From an uncultured Eubacteriales bacterium (GTDB lineage: Bacteria; Bacillota; Clostridia; Oscillospirales; Oscillospiraceae), in the NCBI GenBank assembly GCA_905201305.1, contig CAJKNS010000014.1, positions 1 through 18,319 on the forward strand: a stretch of DNA of 18,319 bases, in the 5' to 3' direction. Position 1 is the first letter of the stretch, and each line of letters opens with the position of its first letter. This document shows positions 7,571-14,323 of the stretch, one piece after another. The translations under genes and the position numbers were made by a program. A model generated the notes under the pieces. That model made no database searches, was not told where the DNA came from, and saw nothing but the letters and a program-made list of their open reading frames with translations.

Positions 7571-8047
7571 TTATTTATGATACCGGCTTCCGGCAAGAAT
7601 GCTTTCCGCCCGATACAGCTGCTCCAATACCATCACCCGACAGAGATGATGGGGGAACGTCATGGGGCTGATGCTCAGCCGAAAATCCCCCTGGGCTTTC
7701 AGACTGCTGTCAATACCAAAGGAGGAGCCCATCAGGAATACCAGCTCGGATTTTCCGCCCAATCGCACCTGATCCAGCTTCTCCGCCAGCTGCTCGGAGG
7801 ATAAGAGCTTCCCCTCCGGGGTAAAAATGCACAGCCAGGCATTTTTCGGCAGCTTTTGCCGCACTGCATCCGCTTCCTTTTTCAGCGCTGCGTCAATCTG
7901 TGCCCGGGACGGGTTGTCCGGCAGATGGACCTCCGGAAGCTCAATGATCTGGATGCCGCCATATGCCTTCAGCCGCTTTTCATATTCCGCGCATGCCTGC
8001 CGGTAAAATGGCTCCTTCAGCTTTCCGGTGACAATTAAGGTCAGCAT
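7571..8047 (-). CDS. rlmH: 23S rRNA (pseudouridine-1915 N3)-methyltransferase RlmH
   Basis: The 158-residue protein has the standard RlmH length. RlmH is an SPOUT-class methyltransferase that uses S-adenosylmethionine to methylate pseudouridine 1915 in helix 69 of 23S rRNA on assembled 70S ribosomes. Visible marks are the MLTLIVTGKLKEPFY start, the SAM-knot strand ELVFLMGSSFGID (101-113), LSISPMTFPHHLCRVMVLEQ (124-143), which is close to the family signature, and the C-terminal YHK that contacts the active site. The glycine-rich loop usually reads xGGxxG; here it is MGSSFG, which is conservative. The start codon overlaps the end of the upstream kinase-like gene by 7 nt, implying translational coupling. 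It is the last gene before the terminator at 7534-7564. Confidence 0.95.
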   Translation of the reverse strand: MLTLIVTGKLKEPFYRQACAEYEKRLKAYGGIQIIELPEVHLPDNPSRAQIDAALKKEADAVRQKLPKNAWLCIFTPEGKLLSSEQLAEKLDQVRLGGKSELVFLMGSSFGIDSSLKAQGDFRLSISPMTFPHHLCRVMVLEQLYRAESILAGSRYHK

Positions 8048-8562
8048 GACTGTTTTCTCTGCTCCAGTGCCGCAACAATCTGGTCCACCATGTTTTCAAT
8101 GTCGTTGCGATTGGGATCCGCTTCAATGGTGATCTCCGCCCAGCTTTCATAAATGGGCACCCGCTGCGCATAAAGGGTATCCAGACTCTCGCCGGGACCG
8201 AACGCAATGCCACGGGTTTTGATGTTGCTGAGCCGCGCCCGCAGCTCTTCCAACTCCACCTTTAAGTAGATCACCGTGCCGATGTCCTTCATATGCCCCA
8301 TGGCTTCCGGCTCCAGCGGAACCGAGCCGCCGGTTGCCACCACGGTATGGTGGGGATGGAGCCCGCAAATCACGCGGTTTTCAATGTCCAGGAAGGCTTC
8401 CTTGCCCTCATTGTCCAAAATCTCCTGTAGGGTTTTCCCGGTGTCCTTGCAAATCTCCAGATCGCCGTCTACAAAGTCCATGGCAAGGGTCTTTGCCAGA
8501 ATGACGCCGATGGTGCTTTTGCCTGCTCCGGGCATACCAATGAGAATCAAATTGTCCTTCAC
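8041..8562 (-). CDS. Shikimate-kinase-like protein (AroK family, lacks the canonical Arg58)
   Basis: The 173-residue P-loop kinase has the length and layout of shikimate kinase (shikimate to shikimate-3-phosphate with ATP, aromatic amino acid pathway). Visible are the Walker A GMPGAGKS (9-16), the Mg/substrate acidic pair in VDGDLEI (Asp32, Asp34), TGGS (78-81), a lid arginine Arg117 in TRGIA, and Arg134 in AQRVPIY. However, the shikimate-carboxylate arginine (Arg58 in E. coli AroK, FRxxE) is Leu58 here (EAFLDIE), and the usual GGG is GGS. The protein may therefore phosphorylate another small molecule, so I give no gene symbol. Start: GTG at 8560-8562 with GGAGGA upstream, 1 bp after the preceding stop. 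No other aro genes are nearby. Such R58-lacking homologues appear common in Clostridia and are usually annotated as shikimate kinase. Confidence 0.82.
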   Translation of the reverse strand: MKDNLILIGMPGAGKSTIGVILAKTLAMDFVDGDLEICKDTGKTLQEILDNEGKEAFLDIENRVICGLHPHHTVVATGGSVPLEPEAMGHMKDIGTVIYLKVELEELRARLSNIKTRGIAFGPGESLDTLYAQRVPIYESWAEITIEADPNRNDIENMVDQIVAALEQRKQSC

Positions 8563-8563
8563 G

Positions 8564-9196
8564 TCAGTCCTCCAAATAGTAGGTGATATACCACATGCCC
8601 TGCTCTCCCGCCTTGTTCTTGGTCAGGGCTACGGTGGAATTCTTCTGGTCCGTCAATACCGTCTCCGTATCGTCATAGGCAATGCCCACATAGCCTGCCT
8701 CATCGTAATACAGGTAATAGTATACCACATTGTCCTCCACGGCGATATTCCACAGCCGCAAATCCGTAATCGCAGCGCCGCCGGAGGTTTCCACGCCATA
8801 GAGCGCGTCTGAAGTGTTCATCAGCTGAATCAGAGAACGCTGAATTTCCGTGTCATCTGCAAACAGCTCCGAAATATCCTGGTATCTACCGTCGTACCAT
8901 GCCAGCATCTTGTCGCCATTCTTGCTGCCGTAGAGCCGAAGCCCGTTCATGTTGCGAAGATCCAGTGCGGTGTCCATATAGGAATCCAGCTGATTGACAT
9001 CGGAGAACACGGTTTTTGCCGCACTCATATAGTCCGTGTAGGTGGTGGTGTTGATGACAGATTCATCGGTTCCAAACAGCGCGCCCAGTGCATTGCCCAG
9101 AAACATGCCGATTAAAAACGCAACAATCACCGCAAACACCGCCACCGCCATGGTTCTGGGAAACGGGTTTTCTTCCTTGGGGAATTTAATATCCAT
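8564..9196 (-). CDS. Membrane-anchored protein of unknown function
   Basis: I do not recognise this 210-residue protein. It has a short charged N-terminus (MDIKFPKEENPFPR), one hydrophobic helix (about 15-41) with glycines spaced four apart (G30, G34, G38), and then a soluble, acidic, tyrosine-rich domain of about 165 residues. The domain includes a YYYLYY strand (about 164-170) and alternating hydrophobic segments that look like a mixed alpha/beta fold. There are no cysteines and no catalytic signature I can name. The charge pattern suggests an N-in anchor with the domain outside the cell. It lies 3 bp after mscL and 1 bp before the kinase-like gene, so translation is probably coupled. The position in a parAB-serS-mscL run suggests a conserved but uncharacterised gene; function is unknown. 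Confidence 0.8.
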   Translation of the reverse strand: MDIKFPKEENPFPRTMAVAVFAVIVAFLIGMFLGNALGALFGTDESVINTTTYTDYMSAAKTVFSDVNQLDSYMDTALDLRNMNGLRLYGSKNGDKMLAWYDGRYQDISELFADDTEIQRSLIQLMNTSDALYGVETSGGAAITDLRLWNIAVEDNVVYYYLYYDEAGYVGIAYDDTETVLTDQKNSTVALTKNKAGEQGMWYITYYLED

Positions 9197-9199
9197 AGA

Positions 9200-9574
9200 T
9201 TACTTTTCCTTTAACAGGTCCCGGATTTCGATGAGCAGCTCTTCCGTGGTGGGGCCTTTGGGCTCCTCCGGAACTTCCTCCTTCTTGGGTGCCAGCCGGT
9301 TGACTACCTTTACAATCCAGAACACCACAAATGCAGTAATCAGGAAGGTGACAATGGCGTTGATGACCGCGCCAATGCCAAAGGGCCCCACGACAATTCC
9401 AGAAAAATCCGTTTTGCCCAAAATCAGTGCAATAATAGGGGTCAGCAGGTTTTCTACCACGGAGGTGACGATTGCAGTGAATGCAGAACCGATGACTACG
9501 CCAACTGCCATGTCCAGCACGTTGCCGCGCATAATAAAGGTTTTAAACTCAGAGATCCATCCAGACTTTTTCAT
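9200..9574 (-). CDS. mscL: Large-conductance mechanosensitive channel MscL
   Basis: The 124-residue membrane protein matches MscL, the homopentameric tension-gated pore that releases solutes during hypo-osmotic shock. The N-terminal amphipathic helix (SGWISEFKTFIMRGNVLDMA, 4-23) leads into TM1 with AVGVVIGSAFTAIVTSVVEN (23-42). TM2 is at about 66-92 (GIGAVINAIVTFLITAFVVF), followed by a Pro/Glu/Lys linker and a C-terminal bundle helix EELLIEIRDLLKE (111-123). Length and order are those of the family, with no missing parts. AGGAGGA lies about 10 nt upstream of the ATG. The gene starts 20 bp after serS and ends 3 bp before the next gene, in an operon-like arrangement. Confidence 0.97.
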   Translation of the reverse strand: MKKSGWISEFKTFIMRGNVLDMAVGVVIGSAFTAIVTSVVENLLTPIIALILGKTDFSGIVVGPFGIGAVINAIVTFLITAFVVFWIVKVVNRLAPKKEEVPEEPKGPTTEELLIEIRDLLKEK

Positions 9575-9594
9575 GGGGATTTTCCTCCTATTTT

Positions 9595-10902
9595 TTACTT
9601 CTTCTTGGGTACCAGCTTTTCCTTGCCGCCCATGTAGGGACGAATGACCTCAGGAATCAGCACCGTGCCATCCTCCTGAAGGTTGTTCTCCAGGAATGCA
9701 ATGAGCATTCTGGGAGGCGCCACGCAGGTGTTGTTCAGAGTATGCGCCAGCTGCATCTTGCCGTTTTCGTCCTTATAACGGATCTTCAGACGGCGCGCCT
9801 GTGCATCGCCCAGATTGGAGCAGGAGCAAACCTCAAAATACTTCTGCTGACGGGGGCTCCACGCCTCGATATCGCAGGACTTCACCTTCAAATCCGCCAG
9901 ATCGCCGGAGCAGCATTCCAGCTGACGAACAGGAATATCCATGGACCGGAACAGCTCAACAGACAGCTTCCACAGCTTTTCGTACCAATCCTTGCTGTCC
10001 TCGGGCTTGCAGACCACGATCATCTCCTGCTTTTCAAACTGATGAATCCGGTAAATGCCGCGCTCCTCAATGCCGTGGGAGCCCTTCTCCTTTCGGAAGC
10101 AGGGGGAATAGGAGGTCAGGGTCAGGGGCAGCTGCTCTGCGGGAAGAATCTGGTCAATAAAGCGGCCAATCATGGAATGCTCGGAGGTACCGATCAGGTA
10201 CAGGTCCTCGCCCTCGATCTTATACATCATGGCATCCATATCGGTCTGGCTCATAACGCCCTCTACCACGTTGCCGTGGATCATAAAGGGAGGAATCACA
10301 TAGGTAAAGCCCTTGTCAATCATGAAATCACGGGCATACGCCAGCACAGCCTCATGGAGCCGCGCAATATCGCCCAGCAGGTAATAGAAGCCGCTGCCGG
10401 AAACGCGACCTGCGGAATCCAGATCAATGCCGTCAAAGCTCTCCATAATCTCAGTATGGTAGGGAACGGGGTAATCGGGCACCTTGGGCTCGCCAAACCG
10501 CTGAACCTCAACGTTATAGCTATCGTCGGGACCAATGGGCACGGAAGGATCGATGATATTGGGAATCACCAGCATAATCTTGTGGATTTCCGCTGCCAGC
10601 TCGTCCTCTTTCTTTTCCAGTTCTGCCAAACGATCTGCGTCAGCCTTAACCTGTGCCTTGACTGCTTCGGCTTCCTCCAGCTTGCTGGGATCCTTCTTTG
10701 CCATGCCCATGAGCTTGCCAATCTGCTTAGACAGGGTGTTCCGGGCAGTCCGCAGCTCCTGTGCCTCGGAAATGGCAGCGCGGTTCTCGGCGTCCAGCTC
10801 AATGACCTTGTCCACCAGGGGCAGCTTCTCGTCCTGGAACTTCTTTTTGATATTTTCCTTTACAACGTCGGGATTCTCCCGGATAAATTTAATGTCAAGC
10901 AT
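9595..10902 (-). CDS. serS: Seryl-tRNA synthetase, divergent motif variant
   Basis: The 435-residue class II synthetase charges tRNA-Ser (and tRNA-Sec) with serine. The N-terminal long helical hairpin that grips the tRNA variable arm is visible (about 27-105, rich in Glu, Lys and Ala). The catalytic core follows: the serine-binding TSE (239-241), motif 2 CFRKEKGSHGIEERGIYRIH (268-287), and motif 3 with Arg398 in NNTCVAPPRMLIAFLEN (390-406), ending with PEVIRPYMGG. Against the E. coli type, several blocks differ: TAEVPLT is TSEHSMI, GRDTRG is GIEERG, and NGSGLAVGR is NNTCVAPPR. The motif arginines are kept, so activity is expected. AGGTGG precedes the ATG. It follows parB by 18 bp and probably shares its transcript. 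Confidence 0.95.
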   Translation of the reverse strand: MLDIKFIRENPDVVKENIKKKFQDEKLPLVDKVIELDAENRAAISEAQELRTARNTLSKQIGKLMGMAKKDPSKLEEAEAVKAQVKADADRLAELEKKEDELAAEIHKIMLVIPNIIDPSVPIGPDDSYNVEVQRFGEPKVPDYPVPYHTEIMESFDGIDLDSAGRVSGSGFYYLLGDIARLHEAVLAYARDFMIDKGFTYVIPPFMIHGNVVEGVMSQTDMDAMMYKIEGEDLYLIGTSEHSMIGRFIDQILPAEQLPLTLTSYSPCFRKEKGSHGIEERGIYRIHQFEKQEMIVVCKPEDSKDWYEKLWKLSVELFRSMDIPVRQLECCSGDLADLKVKSCDIEAWSPRQQKYFEVCSCSNLGDAQARRLKIRYKDENGKMQLAHTLNNTCVAPPRMLIAFLENNLQEDGTVLIPEVIRPYMGGKEKLVPKKK

Positions 10903-10920
10903 GTCTTTCCACCTCGTAAT

Positions 10921-11793
10921 TTATTTGTCTCTTAAGTGCTCCAGCGCTTCCATGAGCTGCTGGAGATCGTCTTCACCGTAGTATTCCAGCTGAAAAACGC
11001 CTTTTTTCTTGCCCGGGTGAATTTTTACCCCGCGACCAAGGGATTTACTCAGCGTTTTCTCGCATTCCCGATAATAATCTACCTTTAATACATTTTCCGG
11101 CTCTGGTTCCTCCTGGGGCTTCATCAGCCGTTTGACCATTGCTTCCGTCTGACGAACGGATAGCTGCTGGTCCAGGATTCGCTGTGCCGCTTCCTTCTGC
11201 ATGGTTTCTGAGGGAAGAGGAAGCAGCGCCCGGGCATGACCTGCTGACAGGCTGCCGTCCTCCACCAGAGATACAATGGACTTTGGAAGATTGAGCAGGC
11301 GCAGTGCATTGGTCACGGTGGTTCTCGCTTTTCCAACGCTTTTTGCCGTCTCCTCCTGACTCATGCCAAAGTCGGAGATCAATGCCGCATAGCCCCTTGC
11401 TTCTTCCATGGGGTTCAGGTCTTCCCGCTGAAGGTTTTCAATGAGCGTAAGCTCTGCTGCGGTCTGATCGTCCGCCTCCAGAATGGTCACCGGCACCTCT
11501 TTCAGTCCAGCCAATCGGGATGCCCGCCACCGCCGTTCTCCGGCAATGATCTGATAATATCCGTTTGACAGGGGACGAACCGCTATGGGCTGAATCAGTC
11601 CATGGTCGGCAATGGAGGCAGCCAATGCTCCAAGTGCTTCCTCGTCAAAGTCTTGCCGGGGCTGTGATCGATTGGGCTCCAGCTTTTGAATGGGCAGCAC
11701 ATTGGACTGCTTCTGAGGCTCCTCCGCAATTGCCGGCTCTGCAAACAGGGCGCCAAGCCCTTTTCCAAGTCCTTTTTGGCTTGATTTTGCCAT
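10921..11793 (-). CDS. parB: Chromosome-partitioning protein ParB (Spo0J family)
   Basis: The 290-residue DNA-binding CTPase loads at parS sites, slides as a clamp and recruits SMC for chromosome segregation. Order of parts: the ParA-stimulating basic N-terminus MAKSSQKGLGKGLGALF, the CTP-binding core with IIAGERRWRASRLAG (82-96) and TLIENLQREDLNPMEEA (116-132), the parS-reading helix-turn-helix (about 144-168, SQEETAKSVGKARTTVTNAL), GHARALL (185-191), and a C-terminal dimerisation segment after about 235. All hallmark CTPase motifs are intact. AAAGGAG sits 7 nt upstream of the ATG. It lies 81 bp downstream of parA; that gap carries a parS site. Three parS sites within 1 kb support the chromosomal (not plasmid) role. 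Confidence 0.96.
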   Translation of the reverse strand: MAKSSQKGLGKGLGALFAEPAIAEEPQKQSNVLPIQKLEPNRSQPRQDFDEEALGALAASIADHGLIQPIAVRPLSNGYYQIIAGERRWRASRLAGLKEVPVTILEADDQTAAELTLIENLQREDLNPMEEARGYAALISDFGMSQEETAKSVGKARTTVTNALRLLNLPKSIVSLVEDGSLSAGHARALLPLPSETMQKEAAQRILDQQLSVRQTEAMVKRLMKPQEEPEPENVLKVDYYRECEKTLSKSLGRGVKIHPGKKKGVFQLEYYGEDDLQQLMEALEHLRDK

Positions 11794-11830
11794 AGAACCG
11801 CTCCTTTATCTTATGAATCGCATTTTCGGA

Positions 11831-11846
11831 CGTTTCACGTGAAACA
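11831..11846. other. parS: parS site between parA and parB
   Basis: The sequence has the 14-bp perfect palindrome GTTTCACGTGAAAC at 11832-11845, matching the bacterial parS consensus tGTTtCACGTGAAACa except the first base. It is an expected ParB loading site. Confidence 0.95.
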
Positions 11847-11874
11847 TTTCTGTTCTGTCCGTCTATGCTCTGTT

Positions 11875-12627
11875 TCAAACTGATTTCTGAATGATTTCCT
11901 TTGCAAGGCTCTGATAGCTTTCCGCGCCGCGGCTAAACTTATCATATGACGTAATGGGCATGCCATGGCTGGGTGCTTCACTAAGCCGAACATTTCTGGG
12001 AATTACCGATGCGAACACCTTGCCCGGAAAATGCCGCCGTACCTCCTGTGCCACCTGCATACTGAGATTGGTTCGGCCATCGTACATGGTCAGCACCAAG
12101 CCAAAAATGCCGATATTCGGCTGATAGGTGCGTTTGACGGCACGCAGGGTACCCATCAAATCGCTGAGTCCCTCCAGCGCATAGTACTCGCACTGTACCG
12201 GAACAATCACCTGATCCGCCGCGCACAGGGCATTGAGGGTTAACAGCTCCAAGGAGGGGGGGCAATCAATGAAGATATAGTCATACTCCTTCTTCAGCGG
12301 CTCCAACGCATCTCTCAGGCGGAACTCCCGGCGATCCAGGCTCACCAGTTCAATGCCTGCACCAGCCAATGCAGCGCCGGATGGAATTAAATCACCGTAC
12401 TCGGTGGTAATCACCGCATCCATTGCAGGGACGCCATTGATAATGACATCATAGATGGAGCTGGCAACATCCGTTTTTTCCACGCCAAGCCCAGAGGTGG
12501 CATTTGCCTGGGGATCAAAATCACACAACAGCACCCGTTTTCCCAGGGCATGCATTGCCGCAGTCAGGCTCACTGCCGTTGTTGTTTTGCCTACGCCGCC
12601 TTTTTGGTTGACCAGTGACAAAACCAT
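11875..12627 (-). CDS. parA: Chromosome-partitioning ATPase ParA (Soj family)
   Basis: The 250-residue deviant-Walker ATPase forms ATP-dependent dimers on the nucleoid and works with ParB in origin segregation; in Bacillus, Soj also controls DnaA. Visible marks are the Walker A QKGGVGKTT (8-16) with signature Lys, the A' motif CDFDPQAN (35-42), Walker B YIFIDCPPS (117-125), and the C-terminal VRLSEAPSHGMPITSYD (213-229) typical of Soj. The start at 12627 gives the usual MVLSLVNQKGG N-terminus and has AGGAG upstream. A frame extended to 12711 would pass over the predicted promoter, so it was rejected. The gene begins the seven-gene run ending at rlmH and diverges from a LysR-type gene. Two parS sites lie in the divergent gap and one after the gene. 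Confidence 0.96.
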   Translation of the reverse strand: MVLSLVNQKGGVGKTTTAVSLTAAMHALGKRVLLCDFDPQANATSGLGVEKTDVASSIYDVIINGVPAMDAVITTEYGDLIPSGAALAGAGIELVSLDRREFRLRDALEPLKKEYDYIFIDCPPSLELLTLNALCAADQVIVPVQCEYYALEGLSDLMGTLRAVKRTYQPNIGIFGLVLTMYDGRTNLSMQVAQEVRRHFPGKVFASVIPRNVRLSEAPSHGMPITSYDKFSRGAESYQSLAKEIIQKSV

Positions 12628-12682
12628 GCTTCCAGTCTCCTCTCTCCAGCTGTGGATTTTCTCTAAAATATCGGTATTCATT

Positions 12683-12711
12683 ATTATAACAACTAGCGTA
12701 TCACAATGCAA
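12683..12711 (-). promoter_or_regulatory. Sigma-A promoter of parA
   Basis: On the minus strand, TTGCAT (12706-12711) and a perfect TATAAT (12683-12688) are 17 nt apart. The predicted start is near 12676. A parS site (12714-12729) begins 2 bp upstream of the -35 box. Confidence 0.75.
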
Positions 12712-12713
12712 GA

Positions 12714-12729
12714 AGTTTCACGTGAAACA
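12714..12729. other. parS: parS site next to the parA promoter
   Basis: GTTTCACGTGAAAC at 12715-12728, with flanks A and A. One of a pair whose centres are 34 bp apart. It nearly touches the -35 box of the parA promoter, so ParB bound here could affect RNA polymerase. Confidence 0.95.
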
Positions 12730-12747
12730 TCCATTCAAATGCCACAA

Positions 12748-12763
12748 GGTTTCACGTGAAACA
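12748..12763. other. parS: parS site in the parA-lysR gap
   Basis: GTTTCACGTGAAAC at 12749-12762, flanked by G and A. Second member of the pair in the divergent gap; 15 bp before the -35 box of the LysR-type gene. Confidence 0.95.
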
Positions 12764-12778
12764 TATCCGGTCATATTC

Positions 12779-12807
12779 TTGACCCGGTGCATATCTTTTG
12801 GTAAAAT
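12779..12807 (+). promoter_or_regulatory. Sigma-A promoter of the LysR-type gene
   Basis: TTGACC (12779-12784), 17 nt, TAAAAT (12802-12807). The leader to the TTG start is about 100 nt and contains only a weak 7-bp inverted repeat (12823-12829 with 12876-12882). Confidence 0.7.
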
Positions 12808-12913
12808 AGCAGGGCAAGGCCACACAAATCAGCAAGCGAGTCCGGCGAAAATGATCCGTCAGATACCGCAGACACATTTGTGCTGGGTTACCCAAAGAAA
12901 GGAGGGATGGACC

Positions 12914-13879
12914 TTGGAGCTGTCCTTACTATACTACTTCAAAACCGTAGCGGAGCAGGAAAACATCACAAAGGCGGCGGAGCTGCTCTACATTTCCCAG
13001 CCGGCACTGAGCAAAGCCATTGCAAAGCTGGAGAAAAGCCTGGACGTTACCCTGTTTGAGCGCAGAAAAGGTCGCATCAGCCTTTCTTCCATGGGTCGAG
13101 TTTACTATGAATATGTGTCCTCGGCGTTTCAGGTGCTGGAATCCGGAGAAAAAAAGCTGGAGGAGCTGAAAGAGTCCTCCGGCGAAATGGTTTCCATTGC
13201 TTCGCCTGTTGCAGGGGTATTACAGGAGCTCATTTACAACTTTCTGCTGTCCGGCGACCTCATCCAGATCAATCAGTATCTCTACCAGGAGCACATTCTG
13301 GAAAGTGAGCTGCTGTCCGGTAAGCTGGACTTTGCCGTAACGCCCATTACCATTGAAAACAGCGAAATTGAGCAGATTAAGCTCATGGACGAGGATATTT
13401 TCGTTGTGGTCAGTCAGGAGCATCCGCTGGCGGATAAAAAATATATTCGTCTTGCAGACTTAAAGGACGACTATTTTCTGGTGGACGAAGCCAGCTTTGA
13501 TCAGAAGATTGTTCGCGTGCTCTGTGGTATGGCTGGCTTTGAGCCGAAAATTCTGCTGCACAGCAATGAAGGCGACCTGATCGACGATGCCCTCCGGAGC
13601 AATTTGGGAGTCGCACTGGTGCCTGCCAACCTGATTTACCGAAAGAATATGAGCCGATTGGCAGTGCTGCGGACAACTGATGTGGAACTAAAGCGTCTGT
13701 TATCCATCGCAAAAAGGCGGGATCGCATTTTCCAGGCAAATACCGCGCGGCTTTATCACTATACCATTCATTACTTTGAGAAGCTGGGGCAGGAGCTTCA
13801 CGAATATTTTGGTCAGCTTTTGCCGGAGCAGCCTGACGTGGCGAAAAAGCGGCTGGGCATTAACCATCTCAAGGGATAG
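12914..13879 (+). CDS. LysR-family transcriptional regulator
   Basis: The 321-residue protein has the standard LysR layout: an N-terminal winged helix-turn-helix (about 1-60; TKAAELLYISQPALSKAIAK at 18-37 is the signature) followed by a linker helix and a periplasmic-binding-like effector domain (about 90-300). The effector half carries typical LTTR blocks such as GKLDFAVTP and FVVVSQEHPLADK. The C-terminus has about 20 extra residues. I chose the TTG at 12914-12916: it gives the canonical M-E-L-x-x-L-x-Y-F start, and AGGAGGG ends 7-8 nt upstream. A nearby ATG (12907) is in another frame. A longer frame upstream to 12455 would run through parA on the other strand and both parS sites. The effector and targets are unknown; the neighbouring VOC gene or itself are possible. 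Confidence 0.92.
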   Translation: MELSLLYYFKTVAEQENITKAAELLYISQPALSKAIAKLEKSLDVTLFERRKGRISLSSMGRVYYEYVSSAFQVLESGEKKLEELKESSGEMVSIASPVAGVLQELIYNFLLSGDLIQINQYLYQEHILESELLSGKLDFAVTPITIENSEIEQIKLMDEDIFVVVSQEHPLADKKYIRLADLKDDYFLVDEASFDQKIVRVLCGMAGFEPKILLHSNEGDLIDDALRSNLGVALVPANLIYRKNMSRLAVLRTTDVELKRLLSIAKRRDRIFQANTARLYHYTIHYFEKLGQELHEYFGQLLPEQPDVAKKRLGINHLKG

Positions 13880-13889
13880 CCATCTATAT

Positions 13890-13895
13890 TATAAT
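13890..13895 (+). promoter_or_regulatory. Possible -10 box upstream of the VOC-rimI-tsaD run
   Basis: A perfect TATAAT lies 27 bp before the VOC gene start, but no good -35 box is seen at the right distance inside the end of the LysR-type gene. The run could alternatively be read through from that gene, as no terminator lies between them. Confidence 0.35.
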
Positions 13896-13921
13896 GTATA
13901 TCAAAGAATCGAGGAGCAACC

Positions 13922-14323
13922 ATGGGAGCTTTGATCAGCGGCATTCATCACGTGGCACTGAAATGCAACGGAACTGCCGAATATAAAAAAACACTGGATT
14001 TTTATCAGAATACATTGGAGCTGGAACCGGTTCGCAGTTGGGGAGAGGGTGACACTGCCGGCGCCATGCTTTCCACTGGGGATGGACTGTTAGAGATTTT
14101 TGCATCCGGCGACCCGCTGCCCCAGGGCGCCATTCGTCACTTTGCCCTGCGGACAGACCGTGTAGACGACTGCATTGCAGCAGTGCGCAAGGCAGGCTAT
14201 GCTATTACGGTGGAGCCCAAGGACATTGTCATTGCCTCCAATCCGGCTTTTCCCGCAAGAATTGCCTTTTGCATTGGTCCGGTAGGGGAGGAAATTGAGT
14301 TTTTCCAGGAAAAAACACAATGA
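13922..14323 (+). CDS. VOC-family (glyoxalase/bleomycin-resistance-like) protein
   Basis: The 133-residue protein has the vicinal-oxygen-chelate pattern of two paired beta-alpha-beta-beta-beta modules. The first opens with ISGIHHVALKCNGTAEYKKT (5-24) and the DFYQNTLEL strand-turn typical of the family; the second opens with AIRHFALRTDRVDDCIAAVR (70-89). Likely metal-ligand positions are His10, Glu58 (LLEIF), His73 and Glu126 (EIEFF), so a metal-dependent fold is plausible. Members act as glyoxalases, dioxygenases or drug-binding proteins, and the reaction here cannot be told from sequence. GAGGAG lies 5 nt upstream of the ATG. Its TGA overlaps the ATG of rimI (ATGA), so translation of the two is coupled. 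Confidence 0.85.
   Translation: MGALISGIHHVALKCNGTAEYKKTLDFYQNTLELEPVRSWGEGDTAGAMLSTGDGLLEIFASGDPLPQGAIRHFALRTDRVDDCIAAVRKAGYAITVEPKDIVIASNPAFPARIAFCIGPVGEEIEFFQEKTQ

Noticed and set aside
5538..7580. A 680-codon plus-strand open frame spanning the end of the MATE gene and antisense to the flavoprotein gene
   Set aside because: It crosses a strong terminator, overlaps two well-supported genes in other frames, and has no plausible start signal or domain.
9742..10935. A 397-codon plus-strand open frame antisense to serS
   Set aside because: serS is unambiguous on the other strand; the antisense frame shows only Leu/Gln/His-rich mirror composition.
12628..12711. Longer N-terminus for ParA (ATG at 12681 or 12711)
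   Set aside because: The predicted transcription start is near 12676, so neither codon would be on the transcript. The shorter protein starts exactly as Soj/ParA proteins do.
12455..12913. Longer N-terminus for the LysR-type protein
   Set aside because: The extension runs antisense through parA, across both parS sites and the lysR promoter. The TTG at 12914 has a ribosome binding site and gives the family-typical start.
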